Assembly: GCA_020558355.1 (NCBI GenBank) | Contig: JAJCKG010000004.1 | Coordinates: 62,001-126,000 of the forward strand | Source: a bacterium 210820-DFI.6.37 | GTDB lineage: Bacteria; Bacillota; Clostridia; Peptostreptococcales; Anaerovoracaceae | Reading direction: 5' to 3' | Length of the DNA stretch: 64,000 nucleotides | Shown: positions 43,540 to 51,842 of the stretch, in pieces | Numbering within the stretch: position 1 is the first letter of the stretch | Layout of the letters: each line of letters opens with the position of its first letter | The notes under the pieces: model-generated | What the model saw: only the letters and a program-made list of their open reading frames with translations | The model's database searches: none | Told to the model about the DNA's origin: nothing | Translations under genes and position numbers: made by a program

Positions 43540-44586
43540 ATGTGGTACAATGGAACATACGCATGTGGTCATGAAGGTCGTGTGAATGTTGTTGGCCCGG
43601 GAAAAGATCGGCAATGGAAAGTGGAGCGACATTTTGAAGGCTTGTGCCCGGATTGCTATGAAAAGAAAAGGGTTGAAGACGCGGAAAAAAACAAAGAAGA
43701 AGCGGCCGCTTTGGGATGGCCAGAGATGGTCGGATCAGAACGACAGATCGCGTGGGCTTTAAAAATAAGAAAAAAGACAATTAAGGAGATGAAAGAAAAG
43801 GGATGTACAGAAAAATCCATCTCTTGGATAATCGGAAAAACAGACGCAAAATTTTGGATTGATACCGCAAGGTATGGGCTGCGTGAAGTGGATGCGGCAT
43901 ATAAAAAAGAGCAGCGAGCCATACAAGAAGAGCAGGAAGAACGAGAAATGACGGACGCCACAATTCTGGAGCCGGATAAAAAAATACATCCGGCTGTAGT
44001 AAAGGTAAAGATAAAAGGGGATAGCGTTTGTCTATATTATCCGAAAGATGATGATTTTAGAAAAATAGTGAAAGCAAAGCGATATTCTTGGACTGGATGC
44101 TGGTCCAGGGAAATCGACAAGTTTTCTGGACCATTAAGGGATCGCATAGTTGAAATTGCAAATGTATTATTAAATGAAGGATTTTCAGTAGAGGTTCCTG
44201 GTGACATTGCGGAAGACGCGGTGAATGGATCTTTTGCCGATGAACAAACTCGTTGGATAAAATATAATAAAAAGTTAGACCGCTTTACAGTAAGCTGGCA
44301 TGGGAAGAACGATGATCTTTACTATAAATCACTTAAGCTTCCAGGCGCAAAATGGAAATCGCCACACGGCATTACAATACCGCTTACGTCTTTCGAAGAA
44401 CTTGAAGATTTCGCGGAAATGGAGAGTTTTGCAATTTCTGAAATGGCTTACAAAGTAATGCAAGAGCTACACGCGGCGAAAGAAACCGTGCGTCCTCGTA
44501 AGCACGAAAAAGTGGAACCAAAGGACAAATTAAAAGAACAATTAGAATCAGATATAGTTATTCCAGAAGATTTGAGAGACGAATGA
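43540..44586 (+). CDS. Phage protein with N-terminal zinc-ribbon-like motif, unknown function
   Basis: This 348-residue protein starts at ATG 43540 (AAAAGGAGG upstream). It opens with CGHEGRV...GLCPDC, a two-part Cys/His cluster like a zinc ribbon (residues about 7-37), then a Lys/Glu-rich helical region and two similar later segments beginning YYPKDDDFRK and RFTVSWHGKNDD, each with a KSPHG/RYSWTG-type turn. I do not recognise the family. Its stop codon overlaps the start of the SNF2 helicase gene (ATGA), so the two are co-translated and probably function together. Confidence 0.7.
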   Translation: MWYNGTYACGHEGRVNVVGPGKDRQWKVERHFEGLCPDCYEKKRVEDAEKNKEEAAALGWPEMVGSERQIAWALKIRKKTIKEMKEKGCTEKSISWIIGKTDAKFWIDTARYGLREVDAAYKKEQRAIQEEQEEREMTDATILEPDKKIHPAVVKVKIKGDSVCLYYPKDDDFRKIVKAKRYSWTGCWSREIDKFSGPLRDRIVEIANVLLNEGFSVEVPGDIAEDAVNGSFADEQTRWIKYNKKLDRFTVSWHGKNDDLYYKSLKLPGAKWKSPHGITIPLTSFEELEDFAEMESFAISEMAYKVMQELHAAKETVRPRKHEKVEPKDKLKEQLESDIVIPEDLRDE

Positions 44587-45989
44587 TTATTACAAAAACA
44601 AGACTTCTTCCCTATCAGGAAGAAGCTGTCGAAAAGTTAAGCAAATTAAAAGTAGGCGCCTTATTTATGGATATGGGAACAGGGAAGACCAGAACCGCGA
44701 TCGAATTAATAAAGACGCGGCTGAATGGCGGGAAAGTTGATTCAGTTCTTTGGCTACATCCCTTCTCTATCCGGAGCGACTTGGAGGCGAATATAAAGAC
44801 CCACAGCGATTTGATAGAGAGTGGAAAACTTACGATGTGTGGCATCGAGACACTTTCTTCCAGCGTTCGAGAAAATTTGCGGTTATTGGATTTAGTCGAA
44901 AATCAGAAAGTCTTCTTAATTGTAGACGAGAGCTCACTTATCAAAAATCCATACGCGCTGCGCAGCAAAAACATCTTACGTCTTGCGACTAAATGCAAAT
45001 ATAAACTCATTTTAAACGGAACGCCAGTAACGAGAAACGAAGCGGATCTTTTTAATCAATTTTATTTATTAGATTGGAGAATTCTTGGATATCGCTCTTA
45101 TTGGAGTTTTGCCGCGAATCATGTGGTTTGTGATGAAAAAAATCCGGAAAGGATTCTTGCGATTAAAAATACAGAATATCTTGCCGAAAGAATCGCGCCA
45201 TATACTTACGAATGTAAAAAAGAAGATATTTTAAAGTTGCCAAGCAAACAGTATCACGAAGTGGGATTTTATATGGAAGAGTGGCAGTTAAATAATTACG
45301 ACTATGTTATTGAGGAATTGATGGGGCAAATTGACGAGTTCCGGCCTGAAACAATCTATCAGTTTTTTAGCGCCTTGCAGGCTGTAATCTCCGGATTTCA
45401 TATTACCGTAAAATATAGAAACAAAAAGCCGTACACAATTGCGGAATATAGCTTCGAAAATCCAAGAGATAATCCCAGGATTGACTGTCTTTGGTATGAG
45501 TTGGATAAAGATGAAAAATATATTATCTTTTGCAACTATGTAAAGGAAATTGAAGAGGTCGCGACTATGCTGAATCAAGAAAAGCCAGGAAGCGCTGTTA
45601 TGTTTCATGGAGAAATGAGAGAGAAGCAAAGAACTGCCGCGCTAGAAGCATTTGTGGGAAAAGCGGATTATTTTGTAGCGCATAAGCGTTGCGGGTCATA
45701 TGGATTAAACCTGCAGTTCTGCAGAAACGTTATCTATATGTCCCACGACTGGGACTGGGGGACAAGAGAGCAATCAGAAAGCAGAGTACATCGAATTGGA
45801 CAAAACCGTGATGTAGTTATTACGGATATCCTCTGCAATGGCTCACTCGATTTGAAAATAAGCAACTGTCTGTACAAAAAAGCGAATCTGGCGGATAGTT
45901 TCAAAGATGAATTAAAAGATAAAAACGCGATGATTAAGTTTGTGAAAGGAGAGTGTTGTGAAGAAATACCTTCAAAAAAACGTGTATGA
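44583..45989 (+). CDS. SNF2-family DEAD/H-like helicase (compact, phage type)
   Basis: The 468-residue ATPase has Walker A MDMGTGKTRTA (about 28-38), motif II VDESS (about 117-121), motif III LILNGTPVTRNE and motif VI SRVHRIGQNRDV, with the C-terminal lobe (about 265-440) intact. It is much shorter than chromatin-type SNF2 proteins and like phage and defence-linked helicases. It would translocate on double-stranded DNA. Its gene overlaps the upstream gene by 4 bp and the downstream PAPS-reductase-fold gene by 32 bp, so it belongs to a tightly coupled system. Confidence 0.88.
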   Translation: MIITKTRLLPYQEEAVEKLSKLKVGALFMDMGTGKTRTAIELIKTRLNGGKVDSVLWLHPFSIRSDLEANIKTHSDLIESGKLTMCGIETLSSSVRENLRLLDLVENQKVFLIVDESSLIKNPYALRSKNILRLATKCKYKLILNGTPVTRNEADLFNQFYLLDWRILGYRSYWSFAANHVVCDEKNPERILAIKNTEYLAERIAPYTYECKKEDILKLPSKQYHEVGFYMEEWQLNNYDYVIEELMGQIDEFRPETIYQFFSALQAVISGFHITVKYRNKKPYTIAEYSFENPRDNPRIDCLWYELDKDEKYIIFCNYVKEIEEVATMLNQEKPGSAVMFHGEMREKQRTAALEAFVGKADYFVAHKRCGSYGLNLQFCRNVIYMSHDWDWGTREQSESRVHRIGQNRDVVITDILCNGSLDLKISNCLYKKANLADSFKDELKDKNAMIKFVKGECCEEIPSKKRV

Positions 45990-47286
45990 AGCGACTATGG
46001 AGCGTTTTGATTACATTTTTTCCGAATTTGATAACATTTACGTGTCTTTTTCGGGAGGGAAAGACAGCGGACTGGTCTATCACCTTCTGCTTAAATACAT
46101 GCAAGAAAAAGGGATTAAAAGAAAGATCGGATTATTTCATCAAGATTTTGAAGCTCAGTATATGGCAACGGTAGAGTATGTAGATCAGATTTTTCGCAAT
46201 GCGCCGACATTTGTGAAAAGGTACTGGGTATGTCTGCCTATGGGCGTTAGGAATGCAATGAGCAACTATGAACCATATTGGTATCCGTGGGATGATACAA
46301 AAAAAGACATTTGGGTTCGCTCTATGCCAGAATATGATTATGTTGTTAATCTTGATAACAACATCTTTGATTTTTACAAATACAAAATGCTACAAGATGA
46401 TATCTATAAGCAGTTTGGACGGTGGTACAAAGAGCAGTGTGAAGGTGGAAAAACTATCGGCCTGCTAGGCCTCCGCACAGCAGAATCATTACACCGATAT
46501 TCTGGAATCGTAAACAAACGGTATGACTATAAAGGCCAAAAGTGGATTACGAAAGGGCATAAAGATGTGTGGTCCGCGTCACCAATTTATGACTGGGAGG
46601 TGGAAGATGTTTGGATTGCAAACGGAAAGTTTGAATTCCCGTATAACAAACTCTATGATTTATATTATAAAGCGGGGTTATCGCTTAACCAAATGCGCGT
46701 AGCGTCCCCTTTCATAGAATGGGCCGGTGACGGATTAGAAATGTATCGAAGAATTGATCCTAAAATGTGGGCGAAAATTGTTGGTCGTGTTAATGGCGCC
46801 AATTTTGGCGCTATTTATGGAAAGACAAAAGCAATGGGATACCGGGAAATTACGCTCCCGGAAGGACATACCTGGAAAAGTTATACAGAATTTTTACTTG
46901 CAACGCTCCCGCCTAAAGTTCGGGATAATTATCTGGAAAAATTTAAAACATCAATGAAATTTTGGGCTGAAACAGGAGGTGGACTCGCGGATGAAGTAAT
47001 TGCGGAATTAGAAGAATGCGGATATCGTATCCGTGAAAACGGTGTGTCTAATTTCACAAAGAATAAGAAAAAGAAAATTGTATTTGAACAGGAGATACCA
47101 GATAATACAGATGATGTAAAAAGTACAATTGATATTCCAAGTTGGAAAAGAATGTGCTTTTGCATTTTAAAAAATGATTATCTATGCAGATTCATGGGGT
47201 TTGGCCCTACAAAAGAGCAACAAGCCAGAATAAAAGCAATGAAAGAGAAGTATAAAGCGATTGCGAGGGGGAATTTGAATGTATAA
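45958..47286 (+). CDS. IbrA-like PAPS-reductase-fold protein (DUF3440 type)
   Basis: The 442-residue protein has the PP-loop SGGKDSGLVYHLLL (about 31-44), a hallmark of phosphoadenosine-phosphosulfate reductases and DndC-like ATP pyrophosphatases, and a large C-terminal region as in IbrA of E. coli prophages. The GTG start at 45958 has an AAAGGAG site. IbrA always pairs with a ParB-like IbrB, and that gene follows with 8 bp overlap. Proposed roles include regulation of phage cargo genes and nucleic-acid modification; the reaction is not established. The link to an SNF2 helicase here is the interesting feature. Confidence 0.83.
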   Translation: MKKYLQKNVYEATMERFDYIFSEFDNIYVSFSGGKDSGLVYHLLLKYMQEKGIKRKIGLFHQDFEAQYMATVEYVDQIFRNAPTFVKRYWVCLPMGVRNAMSNYEPYWYPWDDTKKDIWVRSMPEYDYVVNLDNNIFDFYKYKMLQDDIYKQFGRWYKEQCEGGKTIGLLGLRTAESLHRYSGIVNKRYDYKGQKWITKGHKDVWSASPIYDWEVEDVWIANGKFEFPYNKLYDLYYKAGLSLNQMRVASPFIEWAGDGLEMYRRIDPKMWAKIVGRVNGANFGAIYGKTKAMGYREITLPEGHTWKSYTEFLLATLPPKVRDNYLEKFKTSMKFWAETGGGLADEVIAELEECGYRIRENGVSNFTKNKKKKIVFEQEIPDNTDDVKSTIDIPSWKRMCFCILKNDYLCRFMGFGPTKEQQARIKAMKEKYKAIARGNLNV

Positions 47287-47815
47287 AAGTCCAGTGTATA
47301 ATGTGATTGCGGTGCCTGTAGAAAAAATTCGAGCAAACGAATATAACCCAAATAAGGTTGCTCCACCTGAAATGAAATTGCTCTATGAAAGCATAAAGCA
47401 AGATGGGTACACAATGCCGATTGTTTGCTATTACAATGAAAAGGATGATATGTATGAAATTGTTGATGGATTTCATCGTTATCAGACGATGTTGCAACAT
47501 AAGGATATCTATGAACGGGAACAGGGGCTGCTACCGGTATCCGTAATTGAAAAGTCGATTGACCAGCGGATGGCAAGCACGATTCGGCATAACCGAGCGC
47601 GAGGAACACATGATGTAGAGCTAATGAGTAATATTGTCTCGGAGCTACATACGATTGGAAGATCTGACGCTTGGATTTCAAAACATTTAGGAATGGATTT
47701 AGACGAAATTTTAAGATTGAAGCAAATTACGGGACTCGCGGAACTTTTTAAAGATGATGATTTTTCAAAGTCATGGATACCAACAATGGAGGATGATATA
47801 CATGGGAATGATTAA
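47279..47815 (+). CDS. IbrB-like ParB/sulfiredoxin-fold protein
   Basis: This 178-residue protein has the ParB N-terminal domain fold: an IRANEYNPNKVAPPEMKLL box and VDGFHRYQTM, the DGxHR-type motif which in ParB proteins binds CTP or acts in ATP-dependent kinase/nuclease chemistry. The remainder (about 110-178) is helical with a helix-turn-helix-like segment (SDAWISKHLGMDLDEILRLK). It forms a conserved pair with the preceding IbrA-like protein. Confidence 0.82.
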   Translation: MYKSPVYNVIAVPVEKIRANEYNPNKVAPPEMKLLYESIKQDGYTMPIVCYYNEKDDMYEIVDGFHRYQTMLQHKDIYEREQGLLPVSVIEKSIDQRMASTIRHNRARGTHDVELMSNIVSELHTIGRSDAWISKHLGMDLDEILRLKQITGLAELFKDDDFSKSWIPTMEDDIHGND

Positions 47816-48035
47816 AGAAAAAAGAAAGCAAAAGAATTTGACACAGAAAGAGCTGGCGGAGGCGATAGGAGTAAACGTGAGAAATATCAATCGGCTGGAA
47901 GTTGGAGAGGCAAAAATAGAAAATTTAAGGTTTAAGCATGTAGTTGGATTATCACATGCTCTAGAGGAGCCGCTCGAAACTTTTGCGAATGAAATCACAG
48001 ATATGGAAAAGAGGTGCGAAAATGAAAATGAATAA
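47802..48035 (+). CDS. XRE-family helix-turn-helix protein
   Basis: The 77-residue protein has a classic Xre/Cro fold: MIKEKRKQKNLTQKELAEAIGVNVRNINRLEVGEAKIEN. It starts at ATG 47802 with GGAGG upstream and overlaps the end of the ParB-like gene. It could act on the paired-operator promoters at 43463 and 48612. Confidence 0.82.
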   Translation: MGMIKEKRKQKNLTQKELAEAIGVNVRNINRLEVGEAKIENLRFKHVVGLSHALEEPLETFANEITDMEKRCENENE

Positions 48036-48552
48036 GTTTGAAGTAGGAACGGTATTAGATGAGTTTAAGAACCATGAAGAGGAATGTATTTTTGATATTA
48101 CAGACAACGGGGCTGTTATGTATATCTTTTTTGATTCTCCGACCGCAGACGAAATACAGCAATTTAAAAGCGGACACCGATTTGAAATAAGGTTTACACA
48201 TCTATACAATTCAATTGTTGTATTGGCAAAAATCGGTAATTTAAATTGGATGGAAATGCCTTATAATCCTAATTTGAGTAAAGATTTTACAACATTACAA
48301 AAAGCAGAAGACGGACAAGGATTATCTTTGTCTATAGTGTTTGTGGATGGCAGAACTGGTACAATAAAGGCTATGAGGTTGCTCGGCCTGTCTACTCGCT
48401 TTACAAAGAGCTTGTTTAAAGCGGTACAGATAGAGAGCAATAACGGATTCGATGTTGCGCAATATAATAATAATGTAAATTTAATTTTTGCTCGATACAG
48501 CGCAAAAGACTTGCTGAGTATGTCTAGCGATTATTGCAAAATTAATTTTTAA
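48022..48552 (+). CDS. Phage accessory protein, unknown function
   Basis: I do not recognise this 176-residue protein, which starts at ATG 48022 after an AGAGGTG site and overlaps the preceding gene by 14 bp. It shows no membrane segment or signal peptide. Its first part (about 15-85) has alternating beta-like segments (ECIFDITDNGAVMYIFF), the middle SLSIVFVDGRTGTIKAMRLLGLS stretch looks like a beta-alpha unit, and a polar C terminus follows. It closes the operon, with a strong terminator 11 bp after the stop. Confidence 0.6.
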   Translation: MKMNKFEVGTVLDEFKNHEEECIFDITDNGAVMYIFFDSPTADEIQQFKSGHRFEIRFTHLYNSIVVLAKIGNLNWMEMPYNPNLSKDFTTLQKAEDGQGLSLSIVFVDGRTGTIKAMRLLGLSTRFTKSLFKAVQIESNNGFDVAQYNNNVNLIFARYSAKDLLSMSSDYCKINF

Positions 48553-48563
48553 TAATAAAGCAG

Positions 48564-48590
48564 AAAACCGGGTGTCATGCCCGGTTTTTT
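48564..48590 (+). terminator. Terminator of the cargo operon
   Basis: AAAACCGGG and CCCGGTTTT arms around a 7-nt loop, followed by TT. Confidence 0.88.
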
Positions 48591-48611
48591 ACTAAAAAAT
48601 AAAGCAAGCAC

Positions 48612-48666
48612 TTGACAAAATGATGTTAACGTCTTACAATTGTATCATAAACAAGATGTTAACATT
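48612..48666 (+). promoter_or_regulatory. Second copy of the paired-operator promoter
   Basis: TTGACA (48612-48617), 17-bp spacer with ATGTTAACGTC, TACAAT (48635-48640), then an inverted operator copy with GATGTTAACAT, and the same TTATATCTAAAAAGGAG leader as at 43463. The two regions are nearly identical over about 75 bp, so the two transcripts are co-regulated. Confidence 0.82.
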
Positions 48667-48687
48667 ATATCTAAAAAGGAGAAAATA

Positions 48688-49221
48688 ATGAGAATAACCG
48701 GAATAGGAAGAAATGAAAAATTTGACAAGATAATATCCACGATGCGGCCATATGGAAAAGATTCCATCGGAATGGATTTCATGATGCTCGGATATTGTGA
48801 ACTTAATTTTGAAGGGGGTCTGAGCGGATATAAGTTTTTTCTTACGCAGCCGGTTCGGCCCATGCACGAGGAAGATTATAAGCTATTAATAATGTGGATA
48901 AGCGGAAACGTGGAGGCTCCAATTACGCTATTAAGCAGCGACAAGATATACCACATTTTTTACAAAACTGAAGAAGAAAACATGGACGACGAGGGCGACC
49001 TTCTAATTACAAAAGAAGAAATGGAGCAAGAAATATTAGAACGCTGCGCGCGTCATATCGCGGAAAGAATACTGGAAGATATGGAGCGAAATAAAATTGA
49101 CAACAAATTTTATGGATTCCGGGATGAAAACGGACAGGTGATCCCGAAAGACTACGGATTTGTGAATGTTGCAGACAATGCTGGCGAGGTGTGCCTTACC
49201 ATTAGATATACAACAGATTAA
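48688..49221 (+). CDS. Phage accessory protein under the shared promoter, unknown function
   Basis: This 177-residue protein starts at ATG 48688 (AAAAAGGAG upstream). No family recognised. The first 100 residues look alpha/beta with aromatic positions (GLSGYKFFLTQP, HIFYKTEEE), the middle has an acidic helix (EEMEQEILERCARHIAERILEDME), and the end has a short beta pair. Sharing the promoter and leader with the helicase/IbrAB operon suggests a linked function, for example an inhibitor or partner of that system. Confidence 0.6.
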   Translation: MRITGIGRNEKFDKIISTMRPYGKDSIGMDFMMLGYCELNFEGGLSGYKFFLTQPVRPMHEEDYKLLIMWISGNVEAPITLLSSDKIYHIFYKTEEENMDDEGDLLITKEEMEQEILERCARHIAERILEDMERNKIDNKFYGFRDENGQVIPKDYGFVNVADNAGEVCLTIRYTTD

Positions 49222-49224
49222 AAT

Positions 49225-49253
49225 AAAAAACCGGGGCATCATACCCGTTTTTT
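49225..49253 (+). terminator. Terminator after the 48688-49221 gene
   Basis: AAAAA-CCGGG and CCCG-TTTTTT arms around a short loop, 4 bp after the stop codon. A second, looser stem (AATGCACAAG near 49278 with CTTGTGCATT near 49343, then TTTTATTTT) follows. Confidence 0.75.
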
Positions 49254-49373
49254 CTGCGCTATGCTCTACTGTTCAAAAATGCACAAGAACTTATTATTTT
49301 AATCAACACTGATTATATTTAAATACACCAACTGTTATAGCCCTTGTGCATTTTTATTTTATATCCCGTGAGG

Positions 49374-49412
49374 CAAAAAGTCGAGCCCCAGAAGAAATTG
49401 ATCCTCTGGGGC
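49374..49412 (-). terminator. Terminator of the late operon (after holin)
   Basis: GCCCCAGA (49385-49392) and TCTGGGGC (49405-49412) form a strong stem; on the minus strand it is followed by TCGACTTTTTG. It ends the long tail-to-lysis transcript. Confidence 0.8.
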
Positions 49413-49425
49413 TGCTATGTTACTA

Positions 49426-49824
49426 TTACTCTCCTATTTCATTGTCCGCTTTTAATTTATCCAATACCTTAATTAAGGTCTGGGGTACTGGTAGTCCTGC
49501 GGCAGCGCAGTTTTCTAAAATTGAAAGACCTTCATTCGCAATTAAAAAACCGATACAGGCAACTCTTAGTACCCCTTCCGCTCCGGTCAAATTGTCGATT
49601 AAAACAGCTACCGCTACAATTGCAAAGTACATAAGCTTCTTCAGGATTCCTTTAAATCCTATTTTGCTGCAAAGCTCCCCTTTAATATAAGCCTTCATGA
49701 GCCCGGTAATATAATCCACGATCACCATAATTACCAGACCGATAATCCAAATATCAGGAGCTCCAAATATATAGGCCAGGGCAGCGGATAAAATTGCCAC
49801 AATCGTATTAAATGTGTAGTTCAT
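49426..49824 (-). CDS. Phage holin (holin_4_1 / toxin-secretion holin family)
   Basis: The 132-residue protein has three hydrophobic helices, a DYITGLMKAYIKGELCSKIGFKGILKK segment characteristic of this holin family (PF05105), and a charged tail. It would form pores in the cytoplasmic membrane to release the amidase. It is the last gene of the late transcript, 10 bp after the endolysin gene. Confidence 0.88.
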   Translation of the reverse strand: MNYTFNTIVAILSAALAYIFGAPDIWIIGLVIMVIVDYITGLMKAYIKGELCSKIGFKGILKKLMYFAIVAVAVLIDNLTGAEGVLRVACIGFLIANEGLSILENCAAAGLPVPQTLIKVLDKLKADNEIGE

Positions 49825-49834
49825 TTATTCCTCC

Positions 49835-50614
49835 TCATAATGCCGCCAGCCATTTTGTTGCGGCTTTCTGGGATAACGGTCCCCAATCCCCATCTACAGC
49901 GCCAGTGTAATATTTTTTTGCTTTTGCGGCTTTCTGCCAGGCCTTCACAGTTGTTTTTGTGGCTGGACCAAAAGATCGATCAATTTCCAGTTTTGAAGCT
50001 TTAACCAATCCTTTTGCAATAAACCAATTCATAAGGGTCTGCAATGTCGCGACAGAGTCCCCGATATTTCCTTTTACCAGTGTTTTTTGCGGCACTGTTG
50101 GTTTTGTGGATGTTTTCTTTCCATTCAATTTATCCAGTTCATCCTGAATCATTTTCAGAAAACGATTCCACCCCCGGTCAATTGTTCTGTGTGGACAGTC
50201 CTTTCCAGACCAATCTTTATGCCGTTTCACTCTGTTTATTCCCCAGCCGCGCTTCTTTAAAAGTACAGCCGTCAAGTAAGCCGCATTCCGCTCCGCCTTA
50301 TCAAAGCGGCTCCCGCCAGACTTGCTGTAACAAATTTCAATTCCAATGCTCTTTCGATTTCCAGTCCCAGAGCCACCATCACCCGCATGCCAAGCGTTCC
50401 GGTTCAGCGGGATTGCCTGTACGGCCTCCTTATCATCTACCGCATAGTGATAAGAGGTCTGGTTATTATTACTTAGCATGTAATTTACTTCATTGGCCGC
50501 CGACGCATTATTTGCCGTATTGTGAATGGTTATGTAGCTTGGACTCATTTTATATGGACATTTCCGACCATATTTACTTTTTGGGCATAATTTCTTTCTT
50601 ATTTTCAGTGTCAT
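49835..50614 (-). CDS. Phage endolysin: N-acetylmuramoyl-L-alanine amidase
   Basis: This 259-residue protein carries an Amidase_2 domain (about 20-160) with zinc ligands in YITIHNTAN and in RHKDWSGKDCPHR, and a C-terminal peptidoglycan-binding domain (PG_binding_1, about 180-259). It cuts the bond between muramic acid and the stem peptide for lysis at the end of the phage cycle. It starts 2 bp after the acidic small protein gene and precedes the holin gene, so holin is downstream of endolysin. Confidence 0.9.
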   Translation of the reverse strand: MTLKIRKKLCPKSKYGRKCPYKMSPSYITIHNTANNASAANEVNYMLSNNNQTSYHYAVDDKEAVQAIPLNRNAWHAGDGGSGTGNRKSIGIEICYSKSGGSRFDKAERNAAYLTAVLLKKRGWGINRVKRHKDWSGKDCPHRTIDRGWNRFLKMIQDELDKLNGKKTSTKPTVPQKTLVKGNIGDSVATLQTLMNWFIAKGLVKASKLEIDRSFGPATKTTVKAWQKAAKAKKYYTGAVDGDWGPLSQKAATKWLAAL

Positions 50615-50615
50615 G

Positions 50616-50786
50616 TTAATAGTCCTCCTCTTCCTCTTCGTATGGATCCGGGATCACTTCACCAATGTCTTCTCCAATTCCGTCCGTCATTTTATCTTTA
50701 AATTCCCCTTCCATTCCGGCCAGTTCCGTTTTAGCCTGTTCCTCATCAAAAATTTCCACTTCAATATCTAATAATTTCTCATCCAT
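50616..50786 (-). CDS. Small acidic phage protein
   Basis: A 56-residue frame from ATG 50786 (AGGAAGGAATAACA upstream) encodes a strongly acidic protein ending EEEEEDY. It lies between the last fibre module and the amidase gene, with 1 bp to the latter. Small acidic proteins are common here in PBSX-like phages (position of XkdX-type proteins), though no sequence match is seen. It may be a chaperone or cap for the last fibre module. Confidence 0.65.
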   Translation of the reverse strand: MDEKLLDIEVEIFDEEQAKTELAGMEGEFKDKMTDGIGEDIGEVIPDPYEEEEEDY

Positions 50787-50836
50787 TGTTATTCCTTCCT
50801 CTCTTTTTAGAATAATAAAACAGTTCTATAATCCAT

Positions 50837-51256
50837 TTAAATTTTGTTACCCACTACACAAAGGCTAACCCTTCTTGTTGTAGTATTGCTGGCAAAAATA
50901 TGCACCTCAATTTTATCTCCTGTCGATCCGGATGCATATGCTCCCAAATTCAGAGTCGCAATCTGATCTCTTCCAATACTACTTATAAATACTCTTTTGT
51001 TACTTAAGGCAATCGGAAGATTTACGATTTTCGTTGTAGCGGTAAGCGCTTCCGTTGGCGTGATTGTAGTTTCTCCTACCAGAAGTACCAAGCCTTTGTT
51101 TAAAGCAATATAAATCCAATCCACATCATTTCCATCTGCGGCACCGTTAGATCCACTTTCAATAATGTAATCCTTTACCTTATTTTGCTCCACCCTGAGT
51201 TTTATAGCATCTAAATGTAGCCTATCATGTTTCTTTATTCTTTCTAAAATTGTCAT
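50837..51256 (-). CDS. Fibre-tip module 6 (poly-G-associated array)
   Basis: The 139-residue protein begins MTILERIKKHDRLH, identical to module 3 in its first 14 residues, followed by a divergent domain with beta-rich repeats (IYIALNKGLVLLVGE...). I chose ATG 51256 because GAGGAGG sits 7 bp upstream; a GTG start at 51280 in frame is less likely. Upstream is a 10-G tract (51304-51313). Short N-terminal helix plus variable beta domain fits a small receptor-binding tip or fibre adaptor. The sequence is the last of the fibre array. Confidence 0.7.
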   Translation of the reverse strand: MTILERIKKHDRLHLDAIKLRVEQNKVKDYIIESGSNGAADGNDVDWIYIALNKGLVLLVGETTITPTEALTATTKIVNLPIALSNKRVFISSIGRDQIATLNLGAYASGSTGDKIEVHIFASNTTTRRVSLCVVGNKI

Positions 51257-51293
51257 CTCAGCACCTCCTCTCGGAAGCACCGGATTTTATCTG

Positions 51294-51350
51294 TTAGGGA
51301 GGACCCCCCCCCCAGAAAAATTTAGGTAATTTCCATTTTCCCTTGTCCAT
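51294..51350 (-). CDS. Leader peptide with poly-G tract upstream of module 6
   Basis: A small frame ATG 51350 to TAA 51294 (18 residues, MDKGKWKLPKFFWGGGPP) spans the 10-G run at 51304-51313. It carries GKWK, the sequence ending modules 2 and 3. With 11 G (or 8) instead of 10, the frame would instead run on for about 20 codons to a TGA overlapping the ATG of module 6. An AGAAAGGAAG site lies upstream. Whether it is translated is unknown. Confidence 0.45.
   Translation of the reverse strand: MDKGKWKLPKFFWGGGPP
51304..51313 (-). repeat. Poly-G tract D (10 G on coding strand)
   Basis: Ten consecutive C on the plus strand. Homopolymer runs of this length are prone to polymerase slippage. Position: about 48 bp upstream of the module 6 start. 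Confidence 0.9.
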
Positions 51351-51371
51351 TGTTGTTCTTCCTTTCTGCTG

Positions 51372-51842
51372 TTATATCTCTTTTACTGTTAATCTTGTTC
51401 TGTAGTATGCCGGTATAGTCCCTCTTGCTCCAGTGTTGTTTGCGGCATAAAGATGTATAATATCCCCTCTTGTTGCTTTAAAAACGAAAGGAGATACGGG
51501 AATAAGCATAATTCCATTTGCCGCCGCCTCATAACTTACTGTGGTATTTAAGGTGTTGTTTAGCCAAAATTCCACTTTTACGTTATCTTTGCTTGTTAAT
51601 CCCCCGCTTATATAGACACTTCCACTTACCTCGATATAACAGTCTTTATTTATTAACACTCCACCGCCCGACGCAGCAAATGCGTCTCCAAAATTAGCAT
51701 TCACTTCACCCACAACAATCTTTGCGGATGAAGTTGTAAGTGTCTGTTCCTCACTTTTTGATACAGTAATTGCTGACTTTTGTTTTGTCTTTTCTATTAA
51801 TGCCTGCATAAGAGTATTTAAATTCTTTATTTTTTCTAACAC
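51372..51842 (-). CDS. Fibre-tip module 5
   Basis: This 156-residue protein starts with GTG at 51842 (AGAAGGGGG 8 bp upstream), giving a short helical N terminus (LEKIKNLNTLMQALIEKT) like those of the other modules, then a beta-rich domain with an RTRLTVKEI end. The preceding module 4 frame stops (TAG) within this start codon region, so translation is coupled at the present tract length. Lacks the GKWK ending seen in modules 2 and 3. Confidence 0.65.
   Translation of the reverse strand: MLEKIKNLNTLMQALIEKTKQKSAITVSKSEEQTLTTSSAKIVVGEVNANFGDAFAASGGGVLINKDCYIEVSGSVYISGGLTSKDNVKVEFWLNNTLNTTVSYEAAANGIMLIPVSPFVFKATRGDIIHLYAANNTGARGTIPAYYRTRLTVKEI

Noticed and set aside
42781..49425. Phage integrase near the left prophage border
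   Set aside because: I looked at all frames on both strands; no tyrosine or serine recombinase motif is present, so the recombinase must be outside the window.
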